This document shows positions 57,021 to 64,000 of a DNA stretch of 64,000 bases, piece by piece; within the stretch, counting starts at the first letter, position 1; each line of letters opens with the position of its first letter. This stretch comes from an uncultured Dysosmobacter sp. (GTDB lineage Bacteria > Bacillota > Clostridia > Oscillospirales > Oscillospiraceae), in NCBI GenBank assembly GCA_947625655.1, contig CANQPD010000012.1, forward strand, positions 1 through 64,000, read 5' to 3'. Under the pieces are notes generated by a model, which was not told the DNA's origin, searched no databases, and saw only the letters and a list, made by a program, of their open reading frames with translations. A program made the position numbers and the translations under genes.

Positions 57021-57806
57021 ATGGACAGAATGGAAAAGCTCCAATATCTCAATCAAATTCTGCTGGACGAGATGCCGGAGTACCAGACGCAGGCGGCGCA
57101 ATTTCCCCGGGAGGACGCCGCCCAGCGGCGGCTGCTCCGCAGCCTGATGAACCTCCGGCCTCCCATGCCGCTGAAGGCGCAGTTCCTGCAGGTGCAGGAC
57201 GAGGTGCTGGCGGAGGAGCGGGAGGCCAGGGGCGTGGTGGACGCGGATGCCCTGCCCGCTGTGGCCTCCAATCCCAAAATCGCCGTCTGGCAGGGGGACA
57301 TCACCCGGCTGGCGGCAGACGCCATCGTGGACGCGGACAACAGCGCTTTGCTTGGCTGCTTCTGCCCCTGCCACGGGTGCATCGACAATGCCATCCACTC
57401 GGCGGCGGGGCTCCAGCTCCGGGACGAGTGCAATCAGATCATGACCGCCCAGGGGCACCCGGAGCCCAATGGCCGTGCCAAGCTGACAAGGGCCTATAAC
57501 CTCCCGGCGAACTATATTCTCCACACCGTGGGCCCCATCGTCCGGGGCCGGGTGACCCGCCGGGACCGGGAGGAGCTGGCCGCCTGCTACCGCTCCTGCC
57601 TGGAGCTGGCGGCGGAGCATGGGCTGGAAACGGTGGCCTTTTGCTGTATCTCCACCGGCGAGTTTCATTTCCCCAACCAAGAGGCCGCTGAGATCGCCGT
57701 GAAAACAGCCGCCGATTTCCTCCGGCGTGATACTTCCATCAGAAAGGTGATCTTCAATGTTTTCAAGGATCTGGACGCGGACATCTACCGAAGCCTGCTC
57801 GGATAA
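57021..57806 (+). CDS. macrodomain protein (ADP-ribosyl hydrolase type)
   Basis: 261 residues. The macrodomain lies at about 85-255: KIAVWQGDITRLAADAIVDADNSALLGC, CHGCIDNAIHSAAGLQLRDEC, KLTRAYNLPANYILHTVGP and VAFCCISTGEFHFPNQEAAEIAV. The N-terminal extension with EDAAQRRLLRSLMNLRPP is that of the SirTM-linked macrodomains, which remove ADP-ribose from protein. It overlaps the SirTM gene by 50 bp, confirming the pair. AGGAAA before ATG. Confidence 0.92.
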   Translation: MDRMEKLQYLNQILLDEMPEYQTQAAQFPREDAAQRRLLRSLMNLRPPMPLKAQFLQVQDEVLAEEREARGVVDADALPAVASNPKIAVWQGDITRLAADAIVDADNSALLGCFCPCHGCIDNAIHSAAGLQLRDECNQIMTAQGHPEPNGRAKLTRAYNLPANYILHTVGPIVRGRVTRRDREELAACYRSCLELAAEHGLETVAFCCISTGEFHFPNQEAAEIAVKTAADFLRRDTSIRKVIFNVFKDLDADIYRSLLG

Positions 57807-58629
57807 AATCGGGCAGCTGAAAGCGGCCCTGGCGGAGGCCGACGCCGTGGTGATCGGCGCCGGGGCGGGCCTGTCCGCCTCGGCGGGGCTGACCTATTCC
57901 GGGGAGCGGTTTGAGAAAAACTTTGCTGACTTTATCGAAAAATACGGCATCCGGGACATGTACACCGGCGGCTTTTATCCCTTTGAAACGCTGGAGGAAT
58001 CCTGGGCCTGGTGGAGCCGCCAGATCCTGATAAACCGCTATGAAAAAGCGCCGAAGCCGGTCTATGAAGACCTGCTGGCGCTGGTGCGGGATAGGGATTA
58101 TTTTGTCCTCACCACCAATGTGGACCACCAGTTCCAGCTGGCGGGCTTTGACAAGCGCCGGCTGTTCTACACCCAGGGGGACTACGGCCTGTGGCAGTGC
58201 TCCCGGCCCTGCCACCAGGAGACCTATGACAACGAGGAGACCGTGCGCCGCATGGCGGCGGAGCAGCGGGACATGAAGATCCCCACGGAGCTGATCCCCC
58301 GCTGTCCCAAGTGCGGCAGGCCCATGGCCATGAATCTGCGCTGCGACGGCACCTTTGTCCAGGACGAGGGCTGGCATGCCGCCGCCGGACGGTATGAGGA
58401 CTTCCTCCGGCGGCACAGCGGGACGCGGGTGCTGTTTTTGGAACTGGGCGTCGGGATGAACACCCCGGCCATCATCAAATATCCGTTCTGGAGGATGACC
58501 GCCCAAAATCCAAAGGCGATTTATGCCTGCATCAACTATGGGCAGGCGTCCGCGCCGAAGGAGATCCAACCACGGGCAGTCTGCGTCAACGGGGATATCG
58601 GCCGCCTGCTGCCGGACCTGTGTGACTAA
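57757..58629 (+). CDS. SirTM-type sirtuin (protein ADP-ribosyltransferase)
   Basis: 290 residues from ATG 57757 inside the macrodomain gene (AAAGGTGATC before). AVVIGAGAGLSASAGLTYSG is the NAD-binding turn (about 27-48), then LTTNVDHQFQLAGFDKRRLFYTQGDYG (about 111-137), and a zinc site CSRPC...CPKCGRPM...CDGTF. The usual catalytic HG of sirtuins is replaced in this class, which transfers ADP-ribose to lipoylated GcvH-L. The companion genes gcvH-L and lplA2 are absent here, so the target may be elsewhere in the genome. Confidence 0.88.
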   Translation: MFSRIWTRTSTEACSDKIGQLKAALAEADAVVIGAGAGLSASAGLTYSGERFEKNFADFIEKYGIRDMYTGGFYPFETLEESWAWWSRQILINRYEKAPKPVYEDLLALVRDRDYFVLTTNVDHQFQLAGFDKRRLFYTQGDYGLWQCSRPCHQETYDNEETVRRMAAEQRDMKIPTELIPRCPKCGRPMAMNLRCDGTFVQDEGWHAAAGRYEDFLRRHSGTRVLFLELGVGMNTPAIIKYPFWRMTAQNPKAIYACINYGQASAPKEIQPRAVCVNGDIGRLLPDLCD

Positions 58630-58932
58630 GCGGGGCCTGTGCGGCGTGTGTCCCGCAGCATCCGCGCCCCACGGGCTTTGGCATCCTCCGCCGCGTGCGG
58701 ACTGGTCTTGAGCGCGGTCTGCCACAGGCGCCGCGCTCAAGTGAAACTGGCATCGAATCGTCCGCATCGGAACTTGCGGAGCTGTCGGTTTATCCGCGGC
58801 GTCTGCCGCGGCATCAGCCCCGTGCCGGGCGGTGCCGCCCACTCCGGATCCGGCTGATGGATTTGGATGTCCTTGTTGTTCATCATAGCCAACGGCGCTG
58901 AAGCGGCGTTGAAAAAAGGGCGCGCCGGATGT

Positions 58933-59030
58933 AAAAAAATGTGAATCCCCAGGGCCCCCGGGCGAAAGTCCGGGAGCCTCGCGGAATGCGAGGGCCGGTC
59001 TTTCCCGACGGCGGCCAGCCGGTTTTCACA
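58933..59030 (-). ncRNA. candidate structured RNA or repeat element
   Basis: Read on the minus strand, a closing stem TGTGAA...TTCACA (59025-59030 with 58940-58945) encloses three hairpins (one CCTCGC/GCGAGG, one with CCCGG/CCGGG arms, one GCCG/CGGC) and is followed by TTTTTTT, a terminator-like end. It lies in the 690-bp gap 58630-59317 that has no gene. It may be a dispersed intergenic repeat rather than a functional RNA. No known riboswitch consensus was recognised. Confidence 0.35.
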
Positions 59031-59077
59031 ACACGTAAAATGCCTTTTGGGCATGGAGACGGCATAGCAAACAGGTA

Positions 59078-59107
59078 TTCGACATAAAGAGAGAATGAAC
59101 TTATAAT
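59078..59107 (+). promoter_or_regulatory. promoter of the redox operon
   Basis: TTCGAC (59078-59083), 18 bp, TATAAT (59102-59107). The transcript would begin in a perfect hairpin. Confidence 0.55.
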
Positions 59108-59139
59108 AGGCGCATCGGAAGCGTGCTTCCGATGCGCCT
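59108..59139 (+). promoter_or_regulatory. perfect hairpin directly after the -10 box
   Basis: AGGCGCATCGGAAGC (59108-59122) pairs fully with 59125-59139 over a 2-nt loop, one base after TATAAT. It could be an operator or a 5' mRNA stabiliser/attenuator for the operon starting at 59318. Confidence 0.5.
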
Positions 59140-59317
59140 GTTGTTCATTTCCCACGCTGTACAGCACGGCCTTGGCAAGTCGCCGGCGGAGCCTGTTTTC
59201 CCTGGCCCGCGGCGGGATGCTGAAAAAACCTGGGGCAAGGCCATCACGGACGAATAGGGTACGCCCCGTTTGCGGCGGGAACATGCAAGAGAGGAACATG
59301 TAAGAAAGGAACACACA

Positions 59318-60148
59318 ATGAAGGATGTCATGATCTTAACCGGAGCCGGACAGATCGGTATGGCGATTGCAAGAAGAATGGGTTACGGGATGAAAATTGT
59401 GGTCGGCGATCGGAAACCGGAAAACGCGGAGGCGATCTCCAAAACCATGAATGACGCGGGATTTGATACCGTTCCGGTAGAAATGGATTTATCTTCCCGC
59501 GAGTCTGTTCTGGATCTGATTGCGAAAGCAAGAGAATACGGGGAGATCTCCATGCTGGTCAACGCGGCGGGCGTTTCCCCCAGCCAGGCTCCGATTGAAG
59601 CGATTTTGAAAGTGGATCTGTACGGCACGGCGGTACTGCTTGAGGAAGTCGGAAAAGTTATTAAAAAAGGCGGCGTGGGCGTGACGATTTCCAGTCAGTC
59701 CGGGTGGCGTATGCCTGCCCTCACAGCCGAGGAAGATGAATTGCTGGCGACTGTGCCCACGGAAGAACTGCTTGACCTTCCGCTGCTGCGGCCGGAGAAC
59801 ATCCGGGATACCCTGCATGCTTATCAGCTGGCGAAACGCTGCAATGAGAAGCGGGTAATGGCGGAAGCCGTCAAGTGGGGCAGGCGCGGCGCCCGCATCA
59901 ATGACATTGCCCCCGGCATTATTGTGACGCCGCTGGCGATTGACGAATTTAACGGCCCTCGCGGCGACTTCTATAAAAATATGTTTGCAGGCTGCCCGGC
60001 GGGACGTCCGGGCACCGCGGATGAAGTGGCAAATGTGGCGGAGCTGCTCATGAGCGAGAAAGGAGCCTTTATCACCGGCTCCACGTTCCTGATTGACGGC
60101 GGGGCAACGTCCAGCTATTTCTACGGCCCGCTGAAGCCCCAGGCATAA
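59318..60148 (+). CDS. short-chain dehydrogenase/reductase (SDR)
   Basis: 276 residues from ATG 59318 (AAAGGAA before; an upstream in-frame ATG at 59270 lies in a repeat-like stretch). It starts MILTGAGQIGMAIARR, a GxxxGxG nucleotide-binding turn. LVNAAGVSPSQAP, the catalytic Ser in VTISSQSGWR and the Tyr-x-x-x-Lys in HAYQLAKRC are present, and the end is GAFITGSTFLIDGGATSSY. NAD(P)H-dependent; substrate unknown. An insert at about 135-165 (EEDELLATVPTEELLDLP) is typical of a Clostridia subgroup. First gene of an operon of redox proteins. Confidence 0.9.
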   Translation: MKDVMILTGAGQIGMAIARRMGYGMKIVVGDRKPENAEAISKTMNDAGFDTVPVEMDLSSRESVLDLIAKAREYGEISMLVNAAGVSPSQAPIEAILKVDLYGTAVLLEEVGKVIKKGGVGVTISSQSGWRMPALTAEEDELLATVPTEELLDLPLLRPENIRDTLHAYQLAKRCNEKRVMAEAVKWGRRGARINDIAPGIIVTPLAIDEFNGPRGDFYKNMFAGCPAGRPGTADEVANVAELLMSEKGAFITGSTFLIDGGATSSYFYGPLKPQA

Positions 60149-60177
60149 AAAATTATTTGGAGGAGAGGACCCGGAAA

Positions 60178-60912
60178 ATGAACAGACCGTATATCTTCTG
60201 CCACATGATGACCTCCCTGGACGGGAAGATCATGGGCGGCTACATGGACACCCCGGAGGGCGGGGCCGCCGGAGACGTGTTTTATGACATCGCCTTTGGC
60301 AGGGACCCTTATTACAGGCACCAGGGCTGGCTGTCCGGCCGGGTGACCACCGATGACAATTTCACCTTTTACCGCAGGCCCGCGCTGGACGAAAACGCCC
60401 CCACGGTGCCCGAGGGCGACTTCGTGGCGGAGAGAGCCGCTATGTACTATGTATCGGTGGACCCCTCCGGCAGGCTGGGCTGGGAGAGCAACACCCTGAC
60501 CTATGTGGACACCACCGCCCATATCGTCGAGGTGCTGACCGGCAGGGCCGGCAACGCCTATAAGGCGTTCCTGCGGAAGCTGGGGATCTCCTACATCATC
60601 GCCGGGGAGGATTCCCTGGACTATGGGCTGGCGCTTGGAAAGCTGAAGGCGCTGTTCGGCATCGAGACGCTGATGCTGGGCGGCGGAGCGGCCTTGAACT
60701 GGTCCTTTATCCAGGCGGGGATGTGCGACGAGATCAGCGTGGTCATCGCCGCCGCCGCTGACGGCTCGCCCACGACCCAGAGCCTGTTCATGGCCCGGAA
60801 GGGCCTGAGCGGCACCGCCCCGGTGGGCTTTGCCCTGCAAAGCGCCCAGGTGAAGGACGGCGGCAGCGTGTGGCTGCGGTATCTGGTAAAGAATCAAAAA
60901 CAGGAGGCTTGA
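60178..60912 (+). CDS. RibD C-terminal / dihydrofolate reductase-like protein
   Basis: 244 residues from ATG 60178 (GGAGGAG before). PYIFCHMMTSLDGKIMGG (about 4-21), LRKLGISYIIAGEDSLDYGLALGKLKALFGIETLMLGGGAALNWSFIQAGMCDEISVVIA (about 128-190, with the GGG nucleotide turn) are hallmarks of the RibD reductase fold. It probably reduces a carbonyl with NADPH; whether it acts in riboflavin synthesis is doubtful because no rib genes are near. Confidence 0.85.
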   Translation: MNRPYIFCHMMTSLDGKIMGGYMDTPEGGAAGDVFYDIAFGRDPYYRHQGWLSGRVTTDDNFTFYRRPALDENAPTVPEGDFVAERAAMYYVSVDPSGRLGWESNTLTYVDTTAHIVEVLTGRAGNAYKAFLRKLGISYIIAGEDSLDYGLALGKLKALFGIETLMLGGGAALNWSFIQAGMCDEISVVIAAAADGSPTTQSLFMARKGLSGTAPVGFALQSAQVKDGGSVWLRYLVKNQKQEA

Positions 60913-60914
60913 AC

Positions 60915-61322
60915 ATGGACGGATTTCAGGACATTTTCCCCCGCGGGGGCGAAAACACCGCCTTTGCCCGATATTTCGTGGGGCAGAGCTATTTGAATAT
61001 GCTCTCCCGGGAACAGGTGGTCATCGGCAATGTGACCTTTGAGCCGGGGTGCCGCAACAACTGGCACATCCACCACGCCAAGTCCGGCGGCGGGCAGATT
61101 TTGCTGTGCACCGCTGGCCGGGGCTATTACCAGGAGTGGGGCAGGCCCGCCCGGGAGCTCCACCCCGGCGACGTGGTGAACATCCCCGCCGGCGTCAAGC
61201 ACTGGCACGGGGCCGCCCCGGACAGCTGGTTTTCCCACCTGGCGGTGGAGGTCCCCGGCGAGGAGACGGAAAACGAGTGGTGCGAGCCGGTATCCGACGC
61301 GGACTACAGCAAACTGAAATGA
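60915..61322 (+). CDS. cupin-domain protein
   Basis: 135 residues. The beta-barrel metal site is clear: CRNNWHIHHAKSGGGQILLCTAG (motif 1, two His plus downstream Gln), GDVVNIPAGVKHWHGAAPDSWFSHLAV (motif 2). Such cupins often pair with carboxymuconolactone-decarboxylase-like proteins, as here. It starts 2 bp after the previous stop (AGGAGG inside it). Confidence 0.9.
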   Translation: MDGFQDIFPRGGENTAFARYFVGQSYLNMLSREQVVIGNVTFEPGCRNNWHIHHAKSGGGQILLCTAGRGYYQEWGRPARELHPGDVVNIPAGVKHWHGAAPDSWFSHLAVEVPGEETENEWCEPVSDADYSKLK

Positions 61323-61336
61323 GGGGAGAGGCACAG

Positions 61337-61666
61337 ATGGAAAAGGTAACAGCGGGCAGAGACACGCTGGGCGGCTTTGCGCCCCAATTCGCGCACCTGA
61401 ACGACGATATCCTGTTCGGCGAGGTCTGGTCCCGGGAGGAACAGCTCTCCGCCAGGGACCGCAGCATTGTGACCGTGACGGCGCTGATGGCCGGCGGCGT
61501 GCTGGACAGCTCTCTGCAATTCCACATCGCGAACGCGAAAAGGCACGGCGTGACGGCGGAGGAGATGGCGGAGATCCTGACCCATGGGGCTTTCTACGCC
61601 GGATGGCCCAAGGCGTGGGCGGCCTTCCGCATGGCAAAAGAGGTGTATGGGGAGGCCCAGCCATGA
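61337..61666 (+). CDS. carboxymuconolactone decarboxylase-like protein
   Basis: 109 residues, all helical: FAHLNDDILFGEVWSREEQLSARDRSIVTVTALM, LQFHIANAKRHGVTAEEMAEILTHGAFYAGWPKAWAAF. This is the CMD/AhpD-like fold. The redox CxxC of AhpD is absent, so it is of the non-peroxidase type, perhaps a lactone decarboxylase or isomerase. It overlaps the flavodoxin gene by 4 bp. Confidence 0.88.
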   Translation: MEKVTAGRDTLGGFAPQFAHLNDDILFGEVWSREEQLSARDRSIVTVTALMAGGVLDSSLQFHIANAKRHGVTAEEMAEILTHGAFYAGWPKAWAAFRMAKEVYGEAQP

Positions 61667-62133
61667 GCGCTCTTGTGATCTATTATTCCTACAGCGGAAA
61701 CACCCGCCGTGCGGCGGAACGGATCGGAAAGGCAATCGGCGCCGATCTGGCGGAGATCCAGACCGTCAGGCCCTACACCGGCAGCTATGACGACGTGGTG
61801 GATCAGGGACAGCGGGAGGTGGACAGCGGCTTTCTCCCGGAGCTCAGGCCGCTGGGCACCGACCTGAGCCGGTATGATACGATCATCCTGGGCACGCCGG
61901 TGTGGTGGTATACCTTTGCCCCGGCCATGAACAGCTTTCTCCACAGCGCCGATCTGTCGGGCAAAACGGTGTATCCCTTCGCCACCAACGGCGGCTGGCT
62001 GGGCCACACCTTCCGGGATTTTGAAAAGGCCTGCCGGGGCGCACAGGTAAAAGCGGGCCTGGACATCCGCTTTAACGGGGACCGGCAGATGACCCCGGAC
62101 ACGGACATCCAAAAGTGGCTGAAGAATTTTTGA
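61663..62133 (+). CDS. flavodoxin
   Basis: 156 residues. The FMN phosphate loop YYSYSGNTRRAAERI (about 7-21) is at the start. TIILGTPVWWYTFAPAMNSFL (about 67-87) and PFATNGGWLGHTF (about 106-118) form the isoalloxazine loops. This is the Flavodoxin_4 type found with SDR and cupin genes. It is an electron carrier for the reductases of this operon, of which it is the last gene. Confidence 0.9.
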   Translation: MSALVIYYSYSGNTRRAAERIGKAIGADLAEIQTVRPYTGSYDDVVDQGQREVDSGFLPELRPLGTDLSRYDTIILGTPVWWYTFAPAMNSFLHSADLSGKTVYPFATNGGWLGHTFRDFEKACRGAQVKAGLDIRFNGDRQMTPDTDIQKWLKNF

Positions 62134-62207
62134 GAAAGTGACGCACCTGGCCATGAGCGGCGCCGGGCCGGTCCGCCCATGGCTCCACACCCAGGTGACA
62201 GACGGAA

Positions 62208-62242
62208 CGCCGTCCCCGCCGGGCATCCCGGCGGGGACGGCG
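62208..62242 (+). terminator. very stable GC hairpin after the flavodoxin operon
   Basis: A perfect 16-bp stem CGCCGTCCCCGCCGGG with its complement and a CAT loop, but no T-run. The rest of 62134-62463 is GC-rich with further weaker inverted repeats and no gene. Confidence 0.55.
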
Positions 62243-62463
62243 CCGTTGAGTTCCGCGGGCGATTCGGAAACACCTGCCGGGCCCCCGCCCCGGCGGAAAA
62301 GGCGGGGCCCGCCGGTTCGCGGCCTCCCGGTACGGCCGCGCCCGCAATGCCCGCGTCTGACTGCGAAGCGCATCCCCCTGCGGAGCCCCGGAGAGAGGGG
62401 ACAGGCCGCCGGGGCACGAAGCTGCCTTCCGGGTTTTCCGGACCGATGAAGAGAAGGAATCCT

Positions 62464-62492
62464 TTGTTTTTCCGGCAAAAGCGTGATACAAT
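62464..62492 (+). promoter_or_regulatory. promoter of the GntR gene
   Basis: TTGTTT (62464-62469), 17 bp, TACAAT (62487-62492), 60 bp before the start codon. Confidence 0.65.
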
Positions 62493-62552
62493 ACTGTCCC
62501 GATCAGGAATAAACCGCAAAATGAGAGCAGTCCTCTCTGAAAGGAGCGGAAT

Positions 62553-63263
62553 ATGGCGGAAATCTCCAACATCAAGAACCGGGCCCTGGCAGAGCGCGTC
62601 GCGGAACGGCTCTTCCAGCACCTTCTGGATGAAAAGACGGCGCCTGGCACAAAACTCCCCAACGAATACGAGCTGGCAAACCGCTTCGGCGTCAGCCGGG
62701 GCACCATTCGGGAGGCTGTCAGGCTGCTGGCATCCCGCGGTATCCTGCGGATCAAGCACGGTTCCGGCACCTATGTGGTTTCTCTGATGCCCTTGCAGGT
62801 GGATCCGCTTGGACTGGATGCCATTGAAGACCGGGTCCAACTGGCACTGGACCTGACGGACGTGCGGCTGATGCTGGAACCGGGCATCGCGGAAATGGCG
62901 GCCCGGAACCGCACCGTGGAGGAGGCCGCGCGGCTGTCGGAGTACTGTGATGCCGTGCGGAAAAAGATCGAGGCGGGCGAAGATTATCTCAGCGAGGATA
63001 TGAACTTTCACTACTATATCGCAAAATGTTCCCACAACATGGTAGTGGAGCCGCTTATGCCCATCATCGACCTGGCCGTGATTTCGATTGCCAACATCAC
63101 CCGCAGGGAATTGCTGAACGCCACGATCGACACCCATCGGGAGATCCTCAACGGAATTTTAAATCAGGACCCGCAGGCTGCCCGCGCCGCCATGTCCATG
63201 CACCTCGCCATGAATCGCGTCGTCATCCAGCACGCGCAGGAAAAAACGAAGGAAACGAAATAA
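62553..63263 (+). CDS. GntR-family regulator, FadR (FCD) subclass
   Basis: 236 residues from ATG 62553 (AAAGGAGCG before). The winged HTH (about 8-75: TKLPNEYELANRFGVSRGTIREAVRLLASRGILRIKHGSGTYV) and the all-helical FCD ligand domain (about 95-230) with DVRLMLEPGIAEMAAR, NFHYYIAKCSHNMVVEP and HREILNGILNQDPQAARAAMSMHL are complete. FCD regulators sense small organic acids, often sugar acids. The target is very probably the dehydratase gene at 63581, whose promoter has a matching TnGTnnnACnA site. Confidence 0.93.
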   Translation: MAEISNIKNRALAERVAERLFQHLLDEKTAPGTKLPNEYELANRFGVSRGTIREAVRLLASRGILRIKHGSGTYVVSLMPLQVDPLGLDAIEDRVQLALDLTDVRLMLEPGIAEMAARNRTVEEAARLSEYCDAVRKKIEAGEDYLSEDMNFHYYIAKCSHNMVVEPLMPIIDLAVISIANITRRELLNATIDTHREILNGILNQDPQAARAAMSMHLAMNRVVIQHAQEKTKETK

Positions 63264-63278
63264 AGCCTTTGCCGAAAG

Positions 63279-63308
63279 CTGCTCCGGAATTTCCGGGGCA
63301 GTTTTTTA
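63279..63308 (+). terminator. terminator of the GntR gene
   Basis: CTGCTCCGGAA with TTCCGGGGCAG (one T-G pair), followed by TTTTTT. Confidence 0.85.
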
Positions 63309-63459
63309 TTTTGGCCAAAGACATCAGATGACTTTTTCGCGGAGATTTCTATTTCCGGTTTATTTTCCGCGAAAACTTTCCGATTATGCCAGAATTTTTG
63401 ACAATAAGCATAAATATTTTCGAAAATTTTGTAAGAAAGTAGGAAGCGCTTCGGACAAC

Positions 63460-63470
63460 TTGTAATACCA
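63460..63470. promoter_or_regulatory. GntR/FCD operator
   Basis: TTGTAATACCA fits the FadR-subfamily consensus TnGTnnnACnA exactly and covers the -35 box of the dehydratase promoter. Confidence 0.7.
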
Positions 63471-63488
63471 CTTTCGGAAAATTATAAT
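63460..63488 (+). promoter_or_regulatory. promoter of the dehydratase gene
   Basis: TTGTAA (63460-63465), 17 bp, TATAAT (63483-63488), 92 bp before the start codon. Confidence 0.8.
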
Positions 63489-63580
63489 GTGGGCAGAAAG
63501 GCAAAACAGGAGACAGCCGGCGTTTCCCTGTTGAGCGGATCGGGAAAATTCTGCATTGATTTGAAGTTCAGGAGGAAAAG

Positions 63581-64000
63581 ATGATGTCCCGCAGCGAACA
63601 TATTTTGAAAGGGCTGGGCAACCAGTATTACCGCGCGACCTATAAATCCATGGGCTTTACCACGGAGGATCTCAGGCGCCCCATTATCGGCATTGCCAAT
63701 GCGTGGAGCGAATGTGTCCCCGGCCATTACAACCTGCGCCAGGTGGCGCAGCGGGTCAGGGATGGTATTTACCGCGCCGGCGGCACGCCTGTTGAGTTCG
63801 GCGTGATCGGCGGCTGCGACGGAATGGGCCAGGGCCATGACGGCATGCACTTCATCATGCCCTCCCGGGAGCTGATCGCCAACTCCATCGAGACCATGGC
63901 CCAGATCAACCTCTTTGACGGGCTGGTGCTGCTGGGTTCCTGCGACAAGATCGTTCCCGGTATGCTGATGGCGGCGGCCCGGCTGGACATCCCCTGCATC
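63581..64000 (+). CDS. IlvD/Edd-family dehydratase, N-terminal part (cut by window edge)
   Basis: 140 residues to the window end. RRPIIGIANAWSECVPGHYNLRQVAQ, FGVIGGCDGMGQGHDGMHFIMPSRELIANSIETM and FDGLVLLGSCDKIVPGMLMAAARLDIPCI include the conserved Cys of the Fe-S cluster (SCDK) and are shared by dihydroxyacid, phosphogluconate and sugar-acid dehydratases. The GntR/FCD regulator next to it and the absence of ilv genes favour a sugar-acid dehydratase over IlvD. Two ATGs in tandem (63581, 63584) follow AGGAGG. Confidence 0.88.
   Translation, partial: MMSRSEHILKGLGNQYYRATYKSMGFTTEDLRRPIIGIANAWSECVPGHYNLRQVAQRVRDGIYRAGGTPVEFGVIGGCDGMGQGHDGMHFIMPSRELIANSIETMAQINLFDGLVLLGSCDKIVPGMLMAAARLDIPCI

Noticed and set aside
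58737..59054. A 105-codon minus-strand ORF over the structured intergenic element
   Set aside because: It follows the hairpins, has no ribosome site and reads like translated repeat DNA. It is better treated as a non-coding element.
1..64000. CRISPR array, diversity-generating retroelement, retron, rRNA genes or insertion sequences
   Set aside because: No spaced direct repeats, no reverse transcriptase, no rRNA sequence and no transposase were seen on either strand.

Overview
The window is from a Gram-positive Firmicute, most likely a Clostridia/Oscillospiraceae-type gut bacterium. The evidence is a CIRCE element before an Hsp20 gene, SLH-domain surface proteins, GGAGG-type ribosome binding sites, and a conjugative backbone of the TraG/VirD4 (CD1115-like) - PcfB - Maff2 - PrgI - VirB4 - NlpC/P60 - DUF4315/DUF4366 - MobC - relaxase type typical of gut Clostridia. 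Host flanks and the conjugative backbone are GC-rich. The defence genes and some cargo are visibly AT-richer, which points to separate acquisition. Family names are recalled from sequence patterns; no search was run.

Layout. 1-6.1 kb: ordinary chromosomal genes (end of an alpha/beta hydrolase, an ECF sigma / membrane anti-sigma-like / lipoprotein operon, HdeD-like protein, Hsp20, CorA). 6.2-8.8 kb, minus strand: an EcoRI-type adenine methyltransferase with an (AG)11 tract inside its gene, an orphan second C-terminal module of the same family, and a DUF262+HNH nuclease. 9.0-13.0 kb: remains of a tyrosine-integrase element, with the 3' end of a tRNA-Thr(GGT) as attachment site, a small holin-like toxin, HTH regulators, an excisionase-like gene and broken fragments. 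13.2-15.5 kb and 52.3-56.6 kb: one AT-rich defence operon (AbiEi-AbiEii, HSDR_N+N6-methyltransferase, specificity subunit, AAA-type protein) cut in two.

The cut is made by an integrative conjugative element (ICE) of about 36.8 kb (15510-52279). It carries a TndX-like large serine recombinase at its right end. Joining position 15509 to 52280 restores one continuous methyltransferase reading frame, so the boundaries are known to within a few bases. The ICE encodes ParB, an SLH surface protein, ArdA antirestriction protein, three DNA methyltransferases, a mating-pair-formation apparatus, MobC and a relaxase. It also carries a cargo block with a Xer-like recombinase beside a 247-bp invertible segment (20-bp perfect inverted repeats) in front of two secreted surface-protein genes.

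The ICE holds 17 copies of a roughly 23-bp palindrome (core GGGACA-AAG-TGTCCC), and I saw none outside it. Twelve copies are intergenic and five lie in-frame inside genes. Two sit just upstream of a duplicated promoter. A global operator for the element's own ParB, as with KorB on IncP plasmids, is the leading hypothesis. Together with the (AG)n methyltransferase switch, the invertible promoter and the reversible interruption of the defence operon, the window holds several independent switch-like systems.

56.5-64 kb returns to chromosome: a 5'-truncated 4Fe-4S protein, a macrodomain-SirTM pair, a redox/metabolic operon (SDR, RibD-like reductase, cupin, carboxymuconolactone-decarboxylase-like protein, flavodoxin), and a GntR/FadR regulator next to an IlvD/Edd dehydratase whose promoter carries a matching operator.
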